Shown here: piece after piece, positions 11,059-23,000 of the stretch
How positions within the stretch are numbered: position 1 is the stretch's first letter
Layout: each line of letters begins with the position of its first letter
Assembly (NCBI GenBank): GCA_036362985.1
Contig: JAYGXS010000004.1
Span: 63,136,288 to 63,200,287, forward strand
Source: Ligula intestinalis
Taxonomy: Eukaryota; Platyhelminthes; Cestoda; Diphyllobothriidea; Diphyllobothriidae
Reading direction: 5' to 3'
Length of the DNA: 64,000 nucleotides
Notes under the pieces: generated by a model
Seen by the model: only the letters and a program-made list of their open reading frames with translations
Told to the model about the DNA's origin: nothing
Database searches by the model: none
Translations under genes and position numbers: made by a program

Positions 11059-14000
11059 GTGAGTCCGCTTTCTACTGTTTTGTTCACACAGACTTAAGGT
11101 GATTCCAGTCATTCTGTCTGGCCGTGATCTGGTGGCCATGTCGAGAACAGGCAGTGGGAAAACGGCCGCCTTTTTGATTCCCATACTTGAGCGACTCATG
11201 CTCCACCAGGATACTGGTGCTAGAGCTCTGCTCCTCAGTCCTACGCGCGAGTTGGCTATGCAGACACTGGCCTTTACCAGAGAGGTAAGTGCTCTTTACG
11301 ATCATTAAGATTTTACTCCTTGCATTTTACAGCTTGGCAAGTTCACAAACCTTGTTGCTGCCGTAATAGTTGGAGGTGACAAGTACGTGGTTAGCGCTTT
11401 TTCTTCGATTGTTTAACTATTTTTCGTCTGTCTAGAATGGACGACCAGTTCATGGCTATCCATCAAAATCCTGACATGTGGGTGATCTATTTATTTCTGA
11501 ATTTAAGTCTTGTCCTTAAAGCATAATTGCTACTCCCGGTCGGCTCCTACACATAGTCATGGAGATGAATATCCAGCTGAAGTCCATTGACTACGTGGTC
11601 TTCGATGAGGGGGATAGGTACGTCGCCGCCGCCCAGTAGTTTCCTGTCGTGCCACACATTTGCTTATCACGATTCTTCCCGCGCAGGCTGTTCGAAATGG
11701 GTTTTGCGGATCAACTCACTGAGATTCTGCATCGGCTTCCATCCAAACGTCAGACGCTCATCTTCTCTGCCACACTGCCTGGAGCCCTGTTGGAGTTTGC
11801 TAGGGCAGGCCTCTCCGATCCTGCCCTCATACGTCTCGATGTGGATGCAAAGCTGAGCAGTCAGCTGCAGGTAACCTCCACTGCCTCCTCCCAGAGCCTC
11901 TTTGACCACTAATAGTCTTATTGCTCACTTGCTTTGGCTTTTGTCACACACACAGATGGTCTTCATCTCCTGTCTGTCTTACGAGAAGGAAGCCTTGCTG
12001 ATGCACATGTTGAATACGGTCATTCCACAGAAGGAACGAGTTGTCATTTTTCTGGCTACCAAACATCATGTTGACTTCCTTGAAGCAGTACGTTAATCTA
12101 TCATTTATCTGTTGTATATTTGTGCCTTGCCTTTTTTCGAGTGGCTATTCCCTATGGAGAACGGCTGGTTGGCCGGCGTTTGTCTCCCTTCTCCATCTCA
12201 TTCGATCTCTCATTTACAGACCCTCTTCCCGTTCCTTTAGTGGTTTACTTGATCCGTTGATGTTGTGAGTTAAAAGTATTCAGGAGGCGCTGTGTGTATG
12301 TAAAATTGAAGCACACTGTGTGTAACCCGTACTAAATCATGACATAGAAAAAACTGCCTACTTTACAGTGACCTAAATCATACTTCTTTCGGACCTGAGG
12401 CTGATGATTCTGATGCCGACAATGATGATGATTGTGCTTATAGACATGACGGTTCTGGACCGAATCTCTTGTTCTACTGCTCTCCAGATCTTTTTGTCTA
12501 CCGCAATGCCACAGTTTGATTGTCTAAAGTGATGGCGTTCTCTGCATGCCCCGTGAAGTGAACTGCGCTCTCCCTCCTCCTCCTCCTCACTCACTCAATT
12601 CTGATTGAAAGGTGGTCAGAGGCGTACGTGCGTGTAGCGATTGACTAAACAGTCAGTCCACCTGTGACACATGACATTTCGATCGTACATGAACGTAATG
12701 GTACATAATGTGCTCCGTGTATTAATTTTAATTGCTAGTAGACTTGCATTGTATCTACCGCATTTTCTCCTCCTTCACCTACCTTTGCCTGGTGTGAATA
12801 CAGAAAGTCCAGAAGACTCCAGACGTCAGCTCTCCCTCCTCACTCAGTCAATTCTGATTGAAAGGTGGTCGGAGGCATACGTGCCTGCAGTGATTGACTA
12901 AACTTAACAGTTAGTCTACCTATGCCACATGGCATTTCGACTAGGTCCATAATGTGCTCTACACGATGATTGTGTGAGGACGCTGGCTTGCGCTGCATTT
13001 ACCGCATTCTCTCCTCCTTCACCTACCTTTGCTTGATGTGAAGATGGAAAGTCAAGAAGACCCGAGCTGTCAGCCTGCACCCATGCGCGCGACCATGCCC
13101 CCTCCTCTCCCCTGTTCGGCATTTTTCATCGGATCGCCACTCGGACAACGCCTACCGTGTCCTGATCTAGTCCCCGTCCGTGTTGGTTCATCGCCTTTAG
13201 CATGCAGCCCGTTTACGATGCACAAGCGTGCAGCATAAATAACTTCAGACAAACATACTACTCGCTTGATTTCAATAGAATTTTTATTTTCGTTAGAATA
13301 CTTCATACTGGCTATACAGTGAACTTTTTGTCAATACCTCATCTTATCAACCATGCACTTTTGCACAACCAAAGTATTCTGTAACAATTTTTGCATATTT
13401 CACGATACTTTATGCATTCCTGCACCGTTTCAATGGAGTTTTTAAGGACTTCGGTGATTTACTCCAAATATACTGACTGCCTAGTCTCCATCACATGCAC
13501 CAAATTAATTTTATCAGGGCCACAGTGAAAATTAGCTGTTGCAGCTCCACTCTCAGTCCGCCAGTCAGCCACCCCATACATCAGGACACTTACTGGACTG
13601 ACCGCGCAGTTCGAGTTTTCCCTCAATTGTCAACCTTCCAAGCCAAGGCTTTTAGCGCACCATGGTAGCTTCAAGCGCGCCAGATTATTTACAGTGGGTA
13701 AAACTGTGCTAAGTCGTCGCTGGTCAGTTGTTTGACGTGGGGCAGGCGCAGTGACTGTGACGGGGCCTGTAAACCCGTCTGAGCACGCCGCAGCACTGGA
13801 CCTGGCCCCCTTAACCCCCGGAATAAGGAGAACCACCGCTACCGCCTGAGACTGGACGTGTGTGTGTGTGTGTGTGTGTGTGTTCGACCATCGATTTCGA
13901 TGAAGTCCATCAACTGAACGAACAGGTTGGTACAGAATGTGACGGTCTCAGGGGTTAGTTTTAAGTGATAGAGGACGTAGTTAGCGGCTCCGCACTCTTC

Positions 14001-17000
14001 AACTTCTCCCGGAGTCTCGAAGACTAAACAGGGTCCGGCGTGGGCTGCTGTATCAAATACAAGCCAATACACCGCCTCACCTAGTCTTAAGTGACAGTAG
14101 CCTTTTGCGCTGGTACTACTGTACTACCTACCCTACCCAGACAGGCCGAGACTGCTACGGCTACTACTGTGTCTATAGCAACTGGCTACGATTTAGCCGA
14201 GTCTCAGAATCAGTACTATCTCTGACGCTCAATTTTGTCAGTAGTGACGCTGGTTTGAGTAAGTTCTTGGGCGCATGCCCCCTTTGTCAGAGCATGGAGT
14301 GCAACTCGGTTAAGACTATTTCGTGTAAGCATATGCATTGACCCTAAGCAGAAAAGCGTTTGACTTAGTTTCCGCCCTCTCAACTCTATCCATCAGGCTG
14401 TGTCATCTTAGATACTAAGATACTGCTGCTATAGGTACGTGCCTATACTACGAGTGCTATCCCTTTTGCAGATGAGCCTGTGTCCGAGTGGGCCATAGAA
14501 TTCATCGCTCGTTCATGGACATACATCCCGCCACACACACCTCCCATTTCACTGCTTATTCTTGCCACTTTAGCTGCTCACTGAATTCAACATCAGCTGT
14601 GCAGTTGTGCATTCTGGCCTGGATCCCGTAGCCCGTACAATGGCTGTTCAGAAATTCAAAGCGCGGCGGGTTCGCTGTCTGCTGGTGACTGACGTTGCTG
14701 CCAGAGGCATTGACATCCCCTTTCTGGACAATGTCATAAACTTCCACTTCCCCGGCCAACCGAAGCTTTTCATTCATCGTGTCGGTAAGTCGGTCAGAAG
14801 TTATGCCGAAGGACAGTCAGATAACTTGAATGACGGTAAAGACTGTTGGCCTTTTCGTTTTGCAGTCCTACGTTTTGTCAATTGGGTAGACGCACCCGAG
14901 GTCAGAAGTCATGTCAAATGACAGTCAGTCAGTCAGTCGAATATTCTTTATATTTCAGGAGACAGTCAGGATAACTCGGTGTGTGGTTCTGCAGAAATAA
15001 ACAGTAGGATTAACAGTGCACGATAGGTAGAAAAATGCGAAGTATCAGTATCAGTATATTGAGGATATGTAGGAAAAATTCCTTTGAGTGCCCTATTTGT
15101 ACATATGTGCAGTGGTAGCAAAAAATTTGTTACTTAGACTGTTGGCGAGGCCAGTTGTCCTGAGTCATAGGATGAAAACAGGAGCAGACAGTTAAAAAAC
15201 TCCTCAGGGATTTTTAGGAGAAAAACTGTCGCCCTTGTGGGGGTAATTCGTGGGATTTAGGAGAAAAAAGGGGGTTCCCACTGGGCGGGGGGCATTGCAA
15301 AGGTTCCCAGGATCATCACCGTGTGGAAGCCACGTCCTGATTCTTCCTTGCTGATTGCAGAGTCCGCCACGGAACTGGAAAAACAGAGGCATCCGTCCAG
15401 ATCGTCGAGAGTCCGCTTTGGGTCGAACCAAGGGTGACTGTTTAGACCGGCAGGTCTGGCTGATAAGATCGCCAGCGGGTAATCACGGTACGCAGATAGC
15501 CAAGTAGAGTAGACCGCGGAGACCTTCGCATGAGGCTATGCGTGGGAGGGCGTTATAAATAGCAAACGTGAATGGATATAAAAATTAATACTACTGAAAA
15601 ATTGGAAGTAGCATTATTGTTATTGCAAATTGTCAGTTCCGATCCATCGTGCACTGCTATATCGATCCAGTTTTTGCTTAAAACCCTCTAGCGATTCCGA
15701 CATAACAACGTCCTGAGGGAGCGCATTCCACGCTCCGACCACCCTTTTTAAAAAGAAGTGTTTCCGAGCGTCCAGCCTAGCCCCTGTCACCTTTAATTTG
15801 AGGGGATGACCCCTCAGATTCGTGGTCGTTGCTAATTCGAAAAAATCCCCTGATATAAGACAGCAGTCTTGAAGACGTAATACGCGGAATGCTAGTATCA
15901 GGTCCCCCCGAAGCTGCCTGTAGCGCAAAGGGAAGAGGTTGAGATTCGACAGCCGTGTTTCATAAGGCTGCGAGCCCTGCCCCATAACAAGTTTGGTTGC
16001 GCGCCGTTGTACCTTTTCCAGGATGTTGATGTCTTTCCTGGCCCAGGGTCTCCAAGCTTGGATAGCGGATTCTAGGTGCGGTCGTACGAAGGTTCCGAAG
16101 ACTTTTGTGAAGCACTCTTCATTGAAGGTAGAAAAAGCTCGTTTGACGAGGTATAGGATCGACATCGCGGACTTGGCTACCTTTGTGCAATGCAGGGATG
16201 GTTTAAGCGAGGGTGTGATCCAGACTCCCAAGTCTTTCTGGGCGTTCACTTCCTTCAATGGTTTGTCATTCAGTCGGTAAGCCGTGCCGTTTGAAGAACC
16301 GGATTTGCCAACTCGAATGGTGGTGCACTTGCTCTCATTGAACGGTAAGAGCCAGTCCGCCGACCATTTTTGAAGTCTATTTAAATTTTCCTGTAAGTGC
16401 ACTTCGTCAGCCACAGCTCGAATTTCGCTCCAAAGTTTTATATCATCGGCAAACATGGCGATGCCGCAATCCAGTTCGCGGACACAGTCGTTGATGTAGA
16501 TAACAAACAAAATAGGGCCGAGAACGGAGCCTTGGGGAACACCACTCTCAACCTCAACCTTGGCTGACTGTTTGTCGCTGATGTGGACAGTTTGCGAGCG
16601 ACCGATTAGGAAGCTTTTTATCCACGTAAGGAGCCTACCCCTTACTCCTATGCGGCTGACTTTATAAAGGAGGCGGTGGTGTGGCACGCTATCGAAAGCC
16701 TTTTTGAAGTCAATATAGACAGCATGCACTGAGTTTCCACTATCGACTGCCTCAGTCCACCGTTCTAAACAGTAGAGCAAGTTTGTAACGCAGGACCTAC
16801 CTCTACGAAAACCATGCTGAGCATCCGATAGCAGATGGTTTTGTTCCAGGAACTGTATAAGTTGTTGCTTGATAATTTTTTCCATGATTTTGCAACAGAT
16901 TGCAGTAAGGCTGACTGGTCGGTAGTTATTCGCTGAGACCCGGCTTCCCCCCTTGTATAGCGGTGTAATCCTCGCGGATTTCCAATCTACTGGTACGCAT

Positions 17001-20000
17001 CCTGTTTCGAAGGAGGTTTGGAAGAGCATAGAGAGTGGTTTGGCCAACTCATTGGCGAGCTCCTTCAAAATCTTGGCTGTTACGTTGTCGGGACCTGGTG
17101 ACTTAGATTCTTTTAAGCTTAAGAGTTCCTTAAGAACAGCAGCCTCGGGGAATTGGACAGTCTCAACTACTGTATCCGCTTCGGTGTCGTCGGTGGGGTG
17201 ATCGTATGCCGTTTCCTTTGTGAAGACTGATTGGAAAAATTTCGACAGATGATCAGCCTTCGCTTCATCATCTATCAAGTCTCTTCCCTCAGCGGTCCTT
17301 AGCAGGGGTATCGGATCCTTGTTTTTGGTACTCTGCCTGAGATAACTGTAAAACAGTTTGGGGTTCACTGTGGTCCGGTTTAGCAAGTCTGCTTCGAAAG
17401 CCCGTCTTGTTTTGAGAATAAGACCCTTGACCCGGTTTCTCTGAGTTTTGTAGGCACTGACAGATGCAGGAGTCCTGTCTGCTAGCATTTTTTCCACAGC
17501 TTCCGCTTTTTGTTCACTTCTATTTTTAAGGCCTGCGTAAGCCATTGCGGTCTAGTGTTCACCTTTTTCCGCGAAATCGGACAGTGGTTGTCGATGAGTC
17601 TGTGCAGTGTGGTCCGGAACGCTCCCCAGTCCGCAGTTATGTTTCCAGAAAATAGAGTTTCCCAATCGGCGCGCGTGAGTTCGGTCTTCATTCGATCGAA
17701 ATCGCCTCGCCAAATATTTCGTCTGGCTGTTGAGGGTCTCTCCGGTATTGAGAATAACGAGTACTCCCATAGCAGTACAACATGGTCGCTTTTACCTAGT
17801 GGTGGGAGACATGACACTTCGTCGATGCTGTCCTGCGATTTCGTGAGAACGAGGTCCAGACAGTTGGACTGTTGGCCATCGCGCATCCTTGTCGGAAAAG
17901 TGACGTGTTGCGTGAGAAATAACTTCAGAGTCATGCTCAGAAGGCAGCTGTCGAAGGTTAGATCGGAGCTATGTGCGCAGGCCGCACCCCAGTCGATGTG
18001 AGGCGCGTTAAAGTCCCCCACAATCAGGATGTCCGATCGTGCAGTTATCTTTTCCAGCTCCTCTAGCAAGGAGGCATCCACTACTGGCTCTCTTCTCGGT
18101 GGTCGGTAGAGTGTCAGTACATCGAGGTTGGGTGCACCGGGTACTTTAATGGACAGCCAGATGGCCTCGAAAGTACACGCTAGTTTATCCGTTTTGTCTA
18201 AAACTGTGAGTCCATTTTTCACGTTTGTTGCTACGCCACCGCCCTGACGACCTTCTCTGTCTTTTCTGAACAGTCGATAGCCAGGCATGGATACCTCGCC
18301 GTCGGCTACCTGTTCAGACAGCCAAGTTTCCGTTATTGAAACTATATCTGGTGATAACTCAAAGGCATGAATCTTCAGCTCGTCAAGCTTTGAAAGCATA
18401 CTCTGTGCATTTGTGTACATGAAAGTTAACTTTCTGTTTGCTCGAGAATTTGTTACAGTCAGGCTCTCCCCGCCCCTTTCCGGATCGACTGTGCGGTCAT
18501 CCGGGGAGGACCTTTCCTGGGGGATAACAGTGGACGCTGGACCACTTGGTTGTTGTAAATAACCAAATGTTTTCCCCTTCGTTCTGCCTCTGTATGTTTT
18601 TCGATTGGGCTCAATCCTCCCTCTACTGAGCCGACTGTGTGGTTATCCGGAACGGACCTATCCAAGGTGAGAACAATGGACGTTGAATCACTTGGTTGTT
18701 GTAAATAACCAAGTTTTGTTCGCCCTTGCTGGCCCGCTCCCTCTTTTCGGAAACAAGTTGACGACGTTTGTTCCGTTCTGCAGCTGAGAACTCCTGTTGA
18801 AAAAAAAACTCCCGGGTCAGAGTCTTTTATTTTAAAACGCCTAGATAGAATGAGCTTGGCGTCTTGGCTTCTTGTCATGACCACTTTCAGAGGTCTGGGA
18901 CGTGCCGTTCCAGTTGGGCTCTCAGGCCGTTTGCCAAGGCGAAAGGCCTTTTCGCACTAATGGTACATTGGGTCCCAGCATTTTGTTCATAAGGGCATGG
19001 AAGAGCTGGACATCTGCGGAATGCCGGTCCATGGGAGTGGCTGCGGTTGATTCCGTTAATCCCTGTATGATGATGCTGGCTTCTCTCTTAGTGCCATTTT
19101 TCGTGCCTACGACACTGTCGCTTGCTTGCTCGTTAACAGCTCTTGTGCTGCTATTGTGACCATCTTGTGTGCGACTGGACTGTATGGTTGATGTGCTGCC
19201 CTCGTTTTCTACTGTGGGCTTCAGGCTCGGGCCTGCGACACTGTCACCCACTTTCTGGTTAATAGCAGTACTGGCAGTGGATTCCGGTAGACCTGGTATT
19301 ACGAAACTTTTGCCCCTATCGGTGACTTTCTGCGTCCCCTCTACGCCGTCGGTCACTTCTTGGTGCAACGCTTTCGTGTTTTCCTTCGTGTCTTTGCTGA
19401 CGGCAGCCTGTACTTTACGTGGCGAACCAATCGTGTTTTTGTTGTTTACGGCGAGATTGTTTAAACTCGTCTCAGCGGTGGCTGATTGATCAACTGTGGG
19501 GGCGTGCACTGTAAGTATGGGCTCCCTCGTTTGTTTTTCGGCGGCTTCCTTCGCTTTCATCGCTTTGTGTGCATCGGACTGCAGTTTTCTCGGTGCAAAT
19601 ACTGTCTCTTTTTCTTCTCCCAGCTCTTCTCTGATCCCCTTTCGTGCAATTTCACTAGTTTTGACCTGTAAAGAGGGTGAGACTGGTTGGTCAGGTAGAC
19701 GCTTCCCTCTTCTCCTGGCCGTTTTGATGATCCCAGAACCTGAACTTTCTTGGGACGGTATATTAGGGCTTGTTTGTGTTTGCTTCTCTTCAGTTTTAAT
19801 CGCGCTTGGACCGATTGCCTGGTGCCTGGTAGCGACTTCCGTCAAGACGGATTCTAGCTGCTGATTTCCACTGGTTTCATCTAGCGGCTTTAATGCGCCA
19901 TGCTTGAGAAACCATGTGATAACATCCCCTAGTAAATCTATACGTGACTCCAATTTTGATATTTTCGGGCAATGTTTGCAATGTTCGCTTGCCGTCGGGC

Positions 20001-23000
20001 AATGCGTGTCATCCGTGTCACTGTTCTCACCCTTCTGTGAATTGTGCGAGGTGGTCATAGTGACCGTAGGGTTTATACCCTTGTCTCTTATGTCGCACTG
20101 TTTGTCATACGGGGCAGTTGGGTCGTGGAGTTCGTTGGCAGAATTTATCGTGTTAACCCTGTCAATACACTTATCTTTCTGTGACTTGCAGTGGCCGAGC
20201 GGTCTAGACGTTCACCTCCTAAATCGCAGGTCGAGGGATCAATGCCGACTCCGGAAAAAACTTTTTCTTCACCTAGGACAGTTGGGTCGTTGGCGGATTT
20301 TATCGTGTCAACCCTGTCAATGCACATAACTTTCTGTGAGCCGCGTAGCTGGGTTGCAGTGGCTGGGACAGTTTGGTCGTGGAGTTCGTTGGCAAAATTT
20401 ATCGCGTCAACCCTGTCAATGCACTTAACTTTCTGTGAGTCGCAAAGCTGGGTCGTAGTGGCCGAGCGGCTAAGACGTTCGCCTCCTAAATCGAAGGTCG
20501 GGGGATCGACGCCGGCTTCCGAAAGGGCTTTTTCTCCATCCACAGTTTGGTCGTGGACTTCTAAGTTCTGCATGCTAAAACTTTAGCTCAAACGTTATAC
20601 TTATAAACTATTGCGGCGTCGGTCAGACTAGACGTATCAGCAACCGAGAAAGTGTAGTCTAATAGCTACTACCAGGGAGTATATTGGCGTAAGGAAACTA
20701 CAAACGATAGGGTGTCCTTAATTATATGAACAAAGTTTTCTAGCGATTATACACCGAGATAGTGTAGTCTAATAGTTGCTAACTGGTACTAATTTGGGCT
20801 GAAAAAAGCAAGATATAAAATGATAAGGTGGCCTTTACTTAGATAATTATAGTCTTCTAGTAATTATACACAGCAGTATATAAATATAACGACTCAGCCT
20901 GTCCGTGGATACTCCTCAGAACCCTGACAAGACTGATTGGGACAATTAGACTATGCAGGCCGAGCCAATATTTCCAGTGAGATGCCCGATTTGGAGAAGA
21001 GTTCCTCGTCGAGCAGTGGGGGTATCAAAGGAAATTGGACGGAAGATTGTTTAGAATAATAGGTTTTTTGATTCAATTTTTGTCCAAAGACGGTATCTTT
21101 CTGTATAAAACTTGAAATATAATCGCCTTGGTTTTGCTCGAAAATTCAAACCGTGCGGGTTCAATTCAATTTAAAGAGGGGCTGGACGTACATTCGAGAT
21201 GCTTAGATCAGCAGTCTTGTGAATGACGCAGAGGCGTTGCTGCTAGTTTATCAAGGCATAAGCACACCAGTCCGAAGGTACGAGGGAGCGAATAAAAATA
21301 CGGTGCAGGGAACAGAGACCGTGGAGCGGACGTGAACATAGGCAATTCTATGCGGAAAGGGGAGTGAATTGCAAGCGTTTGCGGTCAGCGAACCCGAGGG
21401 GAAGGGGGCAGTAGCAATAGTTCTTGAAACAGTTGTCTCTTGATGCAGTGGTGGTGGCGGAAGCATTGTGGGAAAAGGTTATTAGACTGTACACACTGCT
21501 CTGACTTGCTGAATCGTGCTTGTCGCAGTAAACTTCTACTTTCTCCGGCCAACCCGACTTCTCTCTGTCTCACTCTTATGGGTTCCTTGGCCCGGCGTTC
21601 AACTAAGTAAGCAGTACCAGGCGGGTCATAACAATTAAGAGAAATCGTAGAAGCCAAGGTAGAAGGAGATTTTATTTTTGTACAAAAAAATAGGAGAAGA
21701 GATTACAGAGGGTTGACTCGGCCTGGCGTGGAGCTCAACCGTGAGACCCATGAGTGAGAGCAGCGGCGGTGCGTCCACCGCGCACCAGGGCGAAAGGCCG
21801 AACGGGGGTTGGGGACAGTATTCAAGTACCACTTAAGTGGTACTTGGTCGGGGGACTAGTTTTAACACCAGCGTGCATTCGACTGGAAAGAAAAGGGTCC
21901 AGTCCTAATACGCAGTTAACAGCAAATAAATCCGACGTGACGAATGTCACAATGCCTTTAGTGTTATTTCCCTGCTTCTTGACACTTATTGCTGTTAGTT
22001 TGGTAATTCCGAGGTTGTTTATTTTTCCTCTTATCGTCAGGTCGGGTGGCGCGTGCTGGTCGTGCCGGTATGGCCATCTCCTTCGTCGACTCCGACGAGC
22101 TGCCGTATCTGGTGGATCTGTCCGTTTTTCTGGGCCGGCGAGTTCAAACCCATTTGCCGGCGGTTGAAGAGCAACAACAAAATCAGCCCGAAGGCCCCGC
22201 CACCTGGGCCAACGAACTGCTTGGCACCTTCCCGCGAGACGCACTTCGTATTTGCCAAGAGAGTATAGCCAAACGTATCAATGAAAATGCCACGCTGGTA
22301 GGGTGATCCCCACCTCTCCTGCTGAGACGCACCACGGTGCTTTTTTCTGCGCTACTTGCTACACAGTGCTGTGGTCTGCAGTTTTATGAGGTTATCTGTA
22401 TCGTTTGGCGTTTATTCACGGTCGTTAGGGCTCTGTATCGCAAGCTGTATTCCTTTGCCGCTAAATACTTTGAATGGTTGATGAGACCAGACGAGGTAGA
22501 CGCTGTATGGTTCCGAAATTGAGGAATTTGTGCCTGAAGTCTGGCCTGGCAATTAGAGCAAGTCCGGCTGTGTTGTGGGAAGCGCAGACGGGATACTGTG
22601 CTGGATCTGCCACTAAACCCAGGTAGTTTGACCCAGCATTGTCACTGGGCTAAACTGAGTGGGGAAAGACTACTACGGTCCCTCGCTCTCACACTCACAC
22701 ACTTGAGGATCAGATTAGTTTGAGGACTACCAGATGCACACGACAGTTAGGCCACTGATTTCGAGGATTTCCACCGTATGCTCCTAACAGTGGGGGGATT
22801 AGTATCTTGTAATCATAGACTTGCTCAGCATCTACCGCACTCCCTCACCCACCTCAACCTGGTGTCAAGATAGAGACAAGAAGACCAGAGGTGGGATCAA
22901 GCGCAGGCGGCTGGCGCGGCCGAGGCCGCCCCTACGTGTGTCACCACGCTCCCCGTGTTCAGCATTTGGTTTCGATGCGCAGCCCGAATAACGCCTGCCG

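Larger units (their letters stand above)
15033..20590 (-). mobile_element. Near-complete CR1-like LINE in DDX54 intron 8
   Basis: Minus-strand non-LTR retrotransposon with ORF1, an ORF2 of APE-type endonuclease plus RT, a roughly 500-bp 3' UTR and a short 3' repeat tail, (ACTGAT)-like, near 15033-15060. The 3' UTR is shared with the related copy at 58280-58975. Coding disruption is limited to one frameshift in each ORF, both in A/T homopolymers, so the copy is young or the indels are base-call errors. The 5' boundary is not defined; the tandem tRNA-like block at 20106-20565 may be its 5' UTR. It is antisense to DDX54. Confidence 0.85.

Noticed and set aside
12582..13075. CRISPR-like or satellite array
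   Set aside because: Only two diverged ~250-bp units, no short repeat-spacer pattern, in an animal intron.
17482..17545. Programmed -1 frameshift in the LINE ORF2
   Set aside because: The A6 run is not a canonical slippery heptamer in the needed phase; a one-base loss is simpler. Not fully excluded.
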